Both the position numbers and the translations under genes were made by a program. From an uncultured bacterium (GTDB lineage Bacteria > Bacillota > Clostridia > Lachnospirales > Lachnospiraceae), in assembly GCA_947383005.1 (NCBI GenBank), contig CANDBT010000015.1:1-64000 (forward strand): 64,000 nt of DNA, written 5' to 3'. Each line of letters begins with the position of its first letter. Within the stretch, counting starts at the first letter, position 1. A model generated the notes under the pieces. It saw only the letters and a list, made by a program, of their open reading frames with translations, was not told where the DNA came from and did no database searches. Of the stretch, positions 25,400 to 32,924 are shown piece after piece.

Positions 25400-26782
25400 A
25401 TGAATTTACCAGAACAATATACAGAGAGAATGAAAAAGCTTTTGGACCGGGAATACGAACTGTGGCTGGATTGTTTTAACCGGCCGCCTTATCAGGGAAT
25501 ACGGATAAACAGCAGGAAACTGGGACGGGAACAGTGGGAGCGTATCAGCCCCTGGGAGTGCCGTCCGGTTTTGTGGAATGCTAGCGGATATTATTGTGAT
25601 GCTTCCCTTCGTCCGGCAAAGCATCCGTATTATTATGCCGGCCTTTTCTATATTCAGGAGCCAAGCGCTATGGCACCGGCTGCATTGCTTTCCGTGAAAC
25701 CGGGAGACAGGGTGCTTGATTTGTGCGCCGCGCCGGGCGGGAAAAGCACGGATTTGGGAGCCAGGCTCTTGGGGGAAGGCTTGTTGGTGGCTAACGATAT
25801 CAGTGCTTCCCGGGGGAAAGCCCTCTTAAAAAATTTGGAGATGGCCGGACTTGAAAATATTTGTGTAACCAGTGAGACGCCAGCCAGGCTGGCTGAAGTT
25901 TTCCCTGAATATTTTGATAAGATTCTGGTCGATGCGCCTTGCTCCGGTGAAGGAATGTTCAGGAAGGATCCGGAGCTGATCAAGAGTTGGCTGCTGCGCG
26001 GGCCAAAAGAATATATGGATACTCAGCGGGAGATCCTTCGTGAGGCGGTTCGCATGCTTAAGCCTGGCGGAGATTTGGTTTATTCCACTTGTACCTTTTC
26101 CCGGGAGGAGAATGAAGATACCGTCGAATGGCTTCTGAAAAAAGTACCGGAGATGGAGCTGACGCCGATTCCTTTATGGGAAGGGGCGTGCGGCGGGATA
26201 GGAGGCATGCCTGTGCTTCGCTTGTTCCCGCACCGGATTGACGGGGAAGGCCATTTTGCTGCGTTGCTTCACAAAAAGCACGCTTCACCTGTCTGTCTGG
26301 ATTCGCCCGATTCAGAGGCTGTCTTGACGGGAAAACCAGCCATTTTGTTTCAAGATTATACAGACCGTGACAGTGACTTTTCCCAATGGGAACGGCTGTT
26401 AAAGAGCCCGTTGGACAGGACACGGATAAAGCGGTATAAAGAGCAGCTCTATTATCTGCCAGAGAATTTTGGTTTACCGGGGAATTTGCGGTTTTTACGA
26501 ACGGGACTTTTGCTGGGCAGCATAAAAAAGGGGCGTTTTGAGCCGTCGCAGGCAGCGGCTATGGCTCTGAAGGCAGAGGATTTTTTGTCGGTTTTTTTGC
26601 TGTCCGGCAAAGACGAGAGGGTTGTCCGTTATTTGAAAGGAGAAACGATTTTTCCGGATGAAGGGGAAGATATTCTTAAGGGATGGGTATTGGTTTGTGT
26701 GGAAGATTATCCTCTCGGTTGGGCTAAAGGAGCAACGACAATGATAAAAAACAAATATTATCCGGGATGGCGGTGGCAGTAA
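25400..26782 (+). CDS. RsmF/NOL1-NOP2-Sun family rRNA (cytosine-C5) methyltransferase, copy 2
   Basis: 460 residues. It shares the full architecture of the copy at 9217: YIQEPSAMAPAALL, the SAM motif VLDLCAAPGGKSTDLG, the catalytic DAPCSGEGMFRKDPE and STCTFSREENE. It ends with the RsmF C-terminal domain (GWVLVCVEDYPLGWAKG). It lacks the Lys-rich linker of copy 1. The stop codon overlaps the next start (TAATG), so it is coupled to the RsuA-family pseudouridine synthase. One of the two copies probably modifies the RsmF site in 16S rRNA; the target of the other is unknown. Confidence 0.92.
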   Translation: MNLPEQYTERMKKLLDREYELWLDCFNRPPYQGIRINSRKLGREQWERISPWECRPVLWNASGYYCDASLRPAKHPYYYAGLFYIQEPSAMAPAALLSVKPGDRVLDLCAAPGGKSTDLGARLLGEGLLVANDISASRGKALLKNLEMAGLENICVTSETPARLAEVFPEYFDKILVDAPCSGEGMFRKDPELIKSWLLRGPKEYMDTQREILREAVRMLKPGGDLVYSTCTFSREENEDTVEWLLKKVPEMELTPIPLWEGACGGIGGMPVLRLFPHRIDGEGHFAALLHKKHASPVCLDSPDSEAVLTGKPAILFQDYTDRDSDFSQWERLLKSPLDRTRIKRYKEQLYYLPENFGLPGNLRFLRTGLLLGSIKKGRFEPSQAAAMALKAEDFLSVFLLSGKDERVVRYLKGETIFPDEGEDILKGWVLVCVEDYPLGWAKGATTMIKNKYYPGWRWQ

Positions 26783-27534
26783 TGGGACAAAACATACGGC
26801 TGGATCGTTTTTTGACCGATATGGGGAAGGGAACCCGCTCTCAGATCAAGGAAGCGGCGAAAAGCGGCCGGATTCAGGTAAATGGCCAGACGGTAAAAAA
26901 AACCGACCAAAAGATCGACCCCCAAAAAGATGCCGTTTTGCTGGACGGCAGAGAAGTCTCCTATCACATATGGGAGTATTTTCTTTTAAATAAGCCTCAG
27001 GGGGTGGTATCTGCGACAAGGGATGACAAATGCCGGACGGTGATTGATTTGCTTGAAGGGGAGGGACGGAAGGATTTGTTTCCCGTAGGGCGTTTGGATA
27101 AGGATACGGAAGGACTGCTTTTGCTGACCAATGACGGCAGCCTGGCTCATCGGCTCCTTTCTCCCAAAAGGCATGTGGATAAACAATATTATGCCCAGAT
27201 ATCCAGTTCTTTACCGCCGGATGCCCCGAAGCGGCTGAGTGAAGGGATAACGCTTGCTGACGGAACCCGTCTGCTGCCGGCCCGGTTGGAAATTTTAGGA
27301 ATGAAGCAGATGCCGGAAGGTGGTCTGTCGGGAGAGGACAACTGGGTGACAGAAATTCTGCTGACTATTCAGGAGGGGAAATTCCATCAGGTAAAACGGA
27401 TGATCAGTGCGTTGGGCGGCACGGTGGTTTTTCTGAAACGCTTGTCTATGGGGCCGTTGAAATTGGATGAAACTTTGGCGCCGGGTCAATACCGCCGCCT
27501 GACGGGAGAGGAAATTGCCCGTTTGAAAGTATGA
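26782..27534 (+). CDS. rRNA pseudouridine synthase, RsuA family
   Basis: 250 residues from the ATG at 26782, which overlaps the upstream stop as TAATG; an in-frame ATG at 26767 is an alternative. An S4 RNA-binding domain fills residues 1-60 (IRLDRFLTDMGKGTRSQIKE). The catalytic Asp is in PVGRLDKDTEGLLLLTNDG, and GKFHQVKRMISALGG is the RsuA/RluB/RluF family signature. It converts a uridine in rRNA to pseudouridine; the site (16S 516 or a 23S site) cannot be decided from sequence. Confidence 0.92.
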   Translation: MGQNIRLDRFLTDMGKGTRSQIKEAAKSGRIQVNGQTVKKTDQKIDPQKDAVLLDGREVSYHIWEYFLLNKPQGVVSATRDDKCRTVIDLLEGEGRKDLFPVGRLDKDTEGLLLLTNDGSLAHRLLSPKRHVDKQYYAQISSSLPPDAPKRLSEGITLADGTRLLPARLEILGMKQMPEGGLSGEDNWVTEILLTIQEGKFHQVKRMISALGGTVVFLKRLSMGPLKLDETLAPGQYRRLTGEEIARLKV

Positions 27535-27560
27535 TCAATTAAGGAGAATCAAGAAAAAGA

Positions 27561-28280
27561 ATGAGAACAGGAAAACCGTTAATACAATTTTCAACGCCTT
27601 TTTCCGCCGCGCCTCAGCTTAAGCAACTGCTTTGGCAAAAAGACGCGGTTATTTTTGATTTGGACGGTACCTTGGTAGATTCCATGTGGATGTGGGAACA
27701 GATTGATAATGAATATCTGGCCAGATATGGTTACGAGCGGCCTTCGTTTTTGCAAAAGGAAATCGAAGGGATGAGTTTTTCCGAGACAGCCATCTATTTT
27801 AAGGAGATGTTCCGGATTCCCGATTCTCTTGAACAGATTAAACAGACATGGATAGAAATGAGTATCGAAAAATACCGCTATGAGGTGCCTTTGAAAAAGG
27901 GAGCCCGGCGGTTTTTAACATGCCTGAAGGAAGCAGGGATAAAAATGGGGATTGCCACAAGCAACAATCATGAGATCGTAGGGGCGGTTACGAAAGCCTT
28001 GGAGATTTCCCCTTATTTTCAGGTAGTCGTAACAGCTTGTGAGGTAGCCGCGGGAAAACCGGCGCCGGACGTATATTTGAATGCGGCCCGGAGGCTGGAT
28101 GTGCTGCCGGAAAGGTGTCTGGTATTTGAAGACGTGCCGGCCGGTATTATGGCGGGAAAAGCTGCGGGTATGGCGGTATGTGCCGTGGAGGATAAGCATT
28201 CTGCCCATATGCGCAGGGAGAAGCAGCAATTGGCGGATTGGTTTATCGAGGATTATGACAGGCTGTTTTTGATGGAATAG
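27561..28280 (+). CDS. HAD-superfamily hydrolase, beta-phosphoglucomutase-like
   Basis: 239 residues. The HAD motifs are: motif I FDLDGTLVDSM with nucleophile Asp, motif II IATSNN, the Lys in AAGKPAPDVYL, and motif IV VFEDVPAGIMAGKAAGM. The helical cap after motif I places it in subclass IA with phosphatases and phosphomutases. About 28 extra residues precede motif I. The substrate is unknown. It lies in a tight run after the pseudouridine synthase gene (26 bases) and before ygiQ (25 bases). Confidence 0.88.
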   Translation: MRTGKPLIQFSTPFSAAPQLKQLLWQKDAVIFDLDGTLVDSMWMWEQIDNEYLARYGYERPSFLQKEIEGMSFSETAIYFKEMFRIPDSLEQIKQTWIEMSIEKYRYEVPLKKGARRFLTCLKEAGIKMGIATSNNHEIVGAVTKALEISPYFQVVVTACEVAAGKPAPDVYLNAARRLDVLPERCLVFEDVPAGIMAGKAAGMAVCAVEDKHSAHMRREKQQLADWFIEDYDRLFLME

Positions 28281-28305
28281 CTGTGAATGGACAGGGGAGG
28301 GCAGC

Positions 28306-30321
28306 ATGAGGGATTATTTGCCGGTTTGCCGGCAGGATATGGATAAACGTGGATGGGATCAATGTGATTTTGTCTATGTGACAGGTGATGCCTATGTGGA
28401 TCATCCTTCTTTTGGAACCGCGATTATCAGCCGGCTTTTGGAAGCTCACGGTTATCGGGTAGGGATTATTGCGCAGCCGGATTGGAAAGATAAGGAAAGC
28501 GTTAAGATTCTGGGAAAGCCGCGTTTGGGGTTTTTGGTGTCGGCCGGAAATATGGATTCTATGGTGAATCATTATTCCGTATCGAAAAAACGACGGAAAA
28601 GGGATTCTTACACTCCGGGCGGAGTGATGGGAAAAAGGCCCGATTATGCCGCTGTCGTTTATAGCAATCTGATTCGTGCCGCCTATAAGGATTCTCCGGT
28701 AATTATTGGAGGGATCGAGGCCAGCCTGCGGCGGCTGGCTCATTATGATTATTGGTCAGGCCGGCTGAAAAGATCGTTGCTTTTGGATGCCCAGGCGGAT
28801 TTGATTTCCTATGGTATGGGAGAGCATTCCATTCTTGCGATTGCCGAGGCGCTGGATGCAGGGATAGCGGTAAAGGATATTACGTTTGTTGATGGAACGG
28901 TTTATCAGACCAGAAGCCTGGAAAATGTTTACGATTATGAGCTGCTGCCGGATTATGAAGAAATGAAAAAGGATAAAAGCAAATACGCCCGGAGTTTTGC
29001 CATACAATATAAAAACACGGACCCTTTTACCGGACGGCGGCTGGCAGAGCCTTACAGCGGAAGAAGTTATGTGGAATATGTGGTGCAGAATCCGCCGTCC
29101 CTCCCTCTGTCGCAGGAGGAGATGGATGAGGTTTACGCTCTCCCCTATATGAGGGACTGCCATCCCTGTTATCGGGATGCCGGCGGAGTTCCGGCTGTCG
29201 AGGAGATAAAATTCAGTTTGATCAGCAACAGGGGGTGTTTCGGTTCCTGCAGCTTTTGTGCGCTGACTTTTCATCAGGGCAGGATTATCCAGGCACGAAG
29301 CCATCAATCGCTGTTGGAAGAGGCGCGAACGCTGGTTATGGAGCCGGATTTTAAAGGATATATCCATGATGTGGGCGGCCCGACGGCAAATTTTCGCTAT
29401 CCAGCTTGTGAAAAACAGGCTGAACATGGCGCCTGCGTCCACAGACAATGTCTTTTTCCCCAGCCCTGCCCTAATTTGAGAGCGGATCATAGCGATTATA
29501 TTGCGCTTTTGCGAAAACTGCGGGCGCTGCCGGGAGTGAAAAAGGTTTTTATCCGTTCGGGCATACGTTTTGATTATTTGTTGGCGGATAAAAGCGAGGA
29601 GTTTTTGCGGGAGCTTTGTGAATATCATGTCAGCGGCCAGCTAAAGGTTGCGCCGGAGCACGTATCGGATGCCGTGCTGAACAAAATGGGAAAGCCGCCT
29701 AACCGCGTATACTGCCGTTTTGTGCGGGAGTACAAACGGATGAATGAACGTTTGGGCAAGGATCAATATCTGGTCCCTTATCTGATGTCCTCCCATCCTG
29801 GTTCTACGCTCAAAGAGGCGATAGAATTGGCGGAATACTTGCGGGATTTGGGATATATGCCGGAGCAGGTACAGGATTTTTATCCGACCCCTTCGACAAT
29901 TTCTACTTGCATGTACTATACCGGCCTGGACCCAAGAACGATGGAACCGGTGTATGTTCCGGTGAGCCCTCATGAAAAGGCTATGCAGAGGGCCTTAATC
30001 CAATATCGCGATCCTAAGAATTATGATTTGGTTGTGGAGGCGCTGGAAATTGCGGGAAGGACGGATCTGATTGGATATGGTAAACATTGCCTGATACGTC
30101 CCAAGGAAGAAAAACCATGGGAAAAGCGGAAGGACAAAACAGCAGGATCCGGAAAAAACAAAAAATCCCCAGACAAAAGAAGGAAAAGTGGAAAAACAGA
30201 AAATAAGAAATCAGAAAATAGGAAAGCTGAAAGCAGAAAAACCGAAGATAAAAAAGCAGAAAGTAAGAAAACCGGAAATAGAAAGGCGGCAGGCGAAAAC
30301 CGCAGAGGGAAGAGAAAATGA
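28306..30321 (+). CDS. YgiQ family radical SAM protein with Lys-rich tail
   Basis: 671 residues, RBS GGGAGGG. The N-terminal UPF0313 region (DFVYVTGDAYVDHPSFG) and GGIEASLRRLAHYDYW identify the YgiQ family. The radical SAM cluster motif CFGSCSFC (CxxxCxxC) binds a 4Fe-4S cluster and SAM. A DUF3362-type C-terminal part follows (DFYPTPSTISTCMYYTG). The last 60-65 residues form a low-complexity Lys/Glu/Arg tail of short repeats (KSENRKAESRKTEDKKAES) encoded by an A-rich tract. The reaction is unknown. The stop overlaps the SDR start (ATGA). Confidence 0.92.
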   Translation: MRDYLPVCRQDMDKRGWDQCDFVYVTGDAYVDHPSFGTAIISRLLEAHGYRVGIIAQPDWKDKESVKILGKPRLGFLVSAGNMDSMVNHYSVSKKRRKRDSYTPGGVMGKRPDYAAVVYSNLIRAAYKDSPVIIGGIEASLRRLAHYDYWSGRLKRSLLLDAQADLISYGMGEHSILAIAEALDAGIAVKDITFVDGTVYQTRSLENVYDYELLPDYEEMKKDKSKYARSFAIQYKNTDPFTGRRLAEPYSGRSYVEYVVQNPPSLPLSQEEMDEVYALPYMRDCHPCYRDAGGVPAVEEIKFSLISNRGCFGSCSFCALTFHQGRIIQARSHQSLLEEARTLVMEPDFKGYIHDVGGPTANFRYPACEKQAEHGACVHRQCLFPQPCPNLRADHSDYIALLRKLRALPGVKKVFIRSGIRFDYLLADKSEEFLRELCEYHVSGQLKVAPEHVSDAVLNKMGKPPNRVYCRFVREYKRMNERLGKDQYLVPYLMSSHPGSTLKEAIELAEYLRDLGYMPEQVQDFYPTPSTISTCMYYTGLDPRTMEPVYVPVSPHEKAMQRALIQYRDPKNYDLVVEALEIAGRTDLIGYGKHCLIRPKEEKPWEKRKDKTAGSGKNKKSPDKRRKSGKTENKKSENRKAESRKTEDKKAESKKTGNRKAAGENRRGKRK

Positions 30322-31085
30322 AAATTGCTATTGTAACCGGAGCTTCCTCCGGAATGGGAAGAGAAGCCGTTATCCAGATAGCCAGCCGATTTACAAGACT
30401 GGGAGAAATCTGGGTGGCGGCAAGGCGGGGAGAGAATTTGCTTGAGCTTCAGAAATGTGTGAAAATACCTCTGCGGATATTTGCGATGGATTTAGCCCGG
30501 GAGGATTCATGGGATACGCTGAAGGCCGCTTTAAGGGAATACAATCCGCGAGTAATGATTTTGGTCAATGCTGCCGGATACGGGAAAAGCGGCAGGGTGG
30601 GATGCGGGGATCTGGGCGGGGAGACGGGGATGATCCGCCTCAACTGCGAAGCCTTGTGTGCAGTAACCCATCTGGTGCTGCCTTATATGGCGTCTCATGG
30701 CAGAATCCTTCAATTTGCTTCCGCAGCCGGATTTCTTCCGCAGCCTGGATTTGCTATCTATGCGGCAACCAAAGCATTTGTCCTCAGCTACAGCCGGGGA
30801 CTGAATCAGGAACTGAAAGCCAGGGATATTGTGGTGACTGCTGTTTGTCCGGGGCCGGTGGCAACAGAATTTTTTGCCACGGAGGGGATGGCAGGAGAAA
30901 TTCCTTTCTACAAAAAACTGGTCATGGCTAATCCCCAAAAAGTGGTGAAAACGGCTTTGAGGGACAGCATAATGGGAAAGACCGTCTCCGTTTACGGGGT
31001 GACGATGAACGTTTTTAGGGTATTGTGTAAGGTTATCCCTCATCGGTTTTTGCTGAAGTTTATGAACGGGGAGGATCTGCGGTGA
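30318..31085 (+). CDS. Short-chain dehydrogenase/reductase (SDR)
   Basis: 255 residues of classical SDR: cofactor motif TGASSGMGR at 7-15, NAAG at about 89-92, catalytic Ser in FASAAGF and YAATK with the Tyr-Lys pair, then CPGPVATEF. It is an NAD(P)-dependent oxidoreductase of unknown substrate; the text is like DltE/YqjQ-type SDRs. It overlaps ygiQ by four bases (ATGA) and the next gene by four (GTGA), so all three are translationally coupled. Confidence 0.92.
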   Translation: MKIAIVTGASSGMGREAVIQIASRFTRLGEIWVAARRGENLLELQKCVKIPLRIFAMDLAREDSWDTLKAALREYNPRVMILVNAAGYGKSGRVGCGDLGGETGMIRLNCEALCAVTHLVLPYMASHGRILQFASAAGFLPQPGFAIYAATKAFVLSYSRGLNQELKARDIVVTAVCPGPVATEFFATEGMAGEIPFYKKLVMANPQKVVKTALRDSIMGKTVSVYGVTMNVFRVLCKVIPHRFLLKFMNGEDLR

Positions 31086-31660
31086 AGAAAAAGAAGGGAC
31101 AATACGGATATCGGGATGACAGCCGAAAAGTGCGTTTTATTCTTACGGGCATATTGCTGGCGGCAGTCCTGGCCCAGTTGGGCGCCCGTTTTTTGACGGA
31201 CAGCCAGGCCGCGAAAAATATCCTGACGGTTATGGCGATATTGACGGTGCTGCCCATGGCTAATATGGCTTCTCCTCTTTTGGCTTCCTGGCCATACCGG
31301 ACGCCGCCGGATGAATTTTATCAAAAAGTACACCCCTATGAAGAAAAGTGCCGGATTCTTTATGACTTGGTTATTACGACAAAAGAGTATGTCTTGCCGA
31401 TGGATGCTATTGCTATTCATTCCTGCGGGATTTATGCTTATTGTACGGCAAAGAAAATTGATGTGGCTAAGGCCGAGGCGTCATTAAATGCTGTTCTGGC
31501 AGCGAATAAGCTGAATGTCAAAATAAAAGTTATTCGGGAAGAACAGGGATTTTTCCGCCGTCTGGACAGTTTAAAACCGATAAGCGGAAGCTTGGATAAA
31601 GGACAAACAGACCTGACGGAAGAGTACGAGGCAGAAGTGATGAAAAGCCTTTCCATGTAA
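31082..31660 (+). CDS. Small membrane protein of unknown function
   Basis: 192 residues from a GTG start that overlaps the SDR stop as GTGA. A basic N-terminus (KKKKGQYGYRDDSRK) is followed by two membrane helices at about 18-36 and 46-66, then a 125-residue cytoplasmic domain containing CRILYDLVITTKEYVLPMDA and a charged end. I do not recognise the domain. Its place between an SDR and a pseudouridine synthase gives no functional hint. Confidence 0.78.
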   Translation: MKKKKGQYGYRDDSRKVRFILTGILLAAVLAQLGARFLTDSQAAKNILTVMAILTVLPMANMASPLLASWPYRTPPDEFYQKVHPYEEKCRILYDLVITTKEYVLPMDAIAIHSCGIYAYCTAKKIDVAKAEASLNAVLAANKLNVKIKVIREEQGFFRRLDSLKPISGSLDKGQTDLTEEYEAEVMKSLSM

Positions 31661-31697
31661 CGCTGGTCTTTGGGGTGGAAGAGGATGGTGCTGCAAA

Positions 31698-32660
31698 ATG
31701 AAGTGTATTGAAATAAATGCTAATGAAGCAGGTCAGCGGTTAGATAAATTTTTAGGAAAGTATTTGAATTTGGCGAGCAAGGGATTTCTTTACAAAATGA
31801 TCCGCAAGAAGAACATCACCCTCAACGGGAAAAGGTGTGACGGTTCGGAAAAGCTGAAAACAGGAGATCTGGTGAAATTATTTTTGGCAGAGGAAACGAT
31901 TGGCAAATTTTCCCAGGTACAAATACAGCCGGTAAAAAAACGTGACTTGGACATTATCTATGAAGACCGGCATATCCTGTTGGTCAACAAACCTGCGGGA
32001 ATGCTTTCACAGAAAGCAAAAGATACGGATGATTCTTTAGTGGAATATATCATCGCCTATCTGTTGGATTCGGGGCAGATGAAGGAGGAAGAGCTGCATA
32101 CTTTCCGTCCTTCTGTCTGCAACCGTCTGGATCGGAATACCAGCGGTCTGGTAGCTGCCGGAAAGAGCATGGCCGGTCTGCAGATTTTGTCGGCCTTGTT
32201 TAAAGATCGCTCTCTGCATAAATATTATTTGTGTGCGGTCAGCGGAAAAGTCGAAAAGAAGCAAGTGATAGACGCCTTTTTGGTAAAGGAAGAAAAAACC
32301 AATCGGGTAACGGTCTATCCGGCGGACGATAAGGATGCTCCCGGGGTTTTGATACGTACAATATATGAGCCGTTGAAGACCCGGGATTCATATACACTGT
32401 TAAAAGTCACCTTGGTTACAGGACGGACGCATCAGATTCGCGCTCATCTGGCTTTTATAGGCTATCCTCTTGTGGGGGACAGCAAGTATGGGGATTTTCA
32501 GGTAAATGAAAGGGTAAGGCAGCAGTACAATATCCGTTCCCAAATGCTTCATTCCTACGAGCTTGTATTTCCCGAACTTCCCGAACCATTCTCTTATCTG
32601 AAGGGAAAACGGTTTACGGCGCCGCCGCCGCCGGAATTTGAACGGCTGTTCGGAAGATAA
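31698..32660 (+). CDS. Pseudouridine synthase, RluA/RluC/RluD family
   Basis: 320 residues. An S4 domain occupies residues 1-70 (RLDKFLGKYLNLASKGFLYKMI). The catalytic Asp is in CNRLDRNTSGLVAAGK, then GRTHQIRAHLAFIGYPLVGDSKYG is the RluA family signature. It isomerises uridines in 23S rRNA (RluC- or RluD-like). The gene ends a co-oriented run that began at 25400. A family A repeat follows. Confidence 0.92.
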   Translation: MKCIEINANEAGQRLDKFLGKYLNLASKGFLYKMIRKKNITLNGKRCDGSEKLKTGDLVKLFLAEETIGKFSQVQIQPVKKRDLDIIYEDRHILLVNKPAGMLSQKAKDTDDSLVEYIIAYLLDSGQMKEEELHTFRPSVCNRLDRNTSGLVAAGKSMAGLQILSALFKDRSLHKYYLCAVSGKVEKKQVIDAFLVKEEKTNRVTVYPADDKDAPGVLIRTIYEPLKTRDSYTLLKVTLVTGRTHQIRAHLAFIGYPLVGDSKYGDFQVNERVRQQYNIRSQMLHSYELVFPELPEPFSYLKGKRFTAPPPPEFERLFGR

Positions 32661-32689
32661 AACGTAATTGTCCAGGTAGTAACGAAAAT

Positions 32690-32820
32690 CGTAACAGATA
32701 GGTCTGCGCGTTCACCGCGCTGACCGTACGGAAACGTAGCGGTCGCGGGCATACGGCCCATCGCCTCGGCGATTCTAAATGGCCGTATGCCGTAACAGTT
32801 CAAGGGTTATCTGAACTGCT
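32690..32820. repeat. Intergenic palindromic repeat, family A-related (copy 3)
   Basis: Starts CGTAACAGATAGGTCTG and contains the 10-bp arms GCATACGGCC (32749-32758) and GGCCGTATGC (32781-32790). After these come CGTAACAGTTCA and TCTGAACTGCTGCC. The layout (GCATAnG palindrome next to a GTAACAGTTCA end) parallels the copy at 47439-47631, but the interior differs. Confidence 0.65.
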
Positions 32821-32862
32821 GCCGAAAATCGAGGAAAAACGAGGAAAACCTCCATAGCCTTC

Positions 32863-32891
32863 TTGCCGAAACGCTTCTTTCGTGATATAAC
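32863..32891 (+). promoter_or_regulatory. Putative sigma-A promoter of the dehydratase activase gene
   Basis: -35 TTGCCG (32863-32868), a 17-base spacer and -10 TATAAC (32886-32891), 33 bases before the TTG start. Confidence 0.55.
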
Positions 32892-32924
32892 ATAGTTAAA
32901 AGACGATTATAAGAGGTGGATTGA

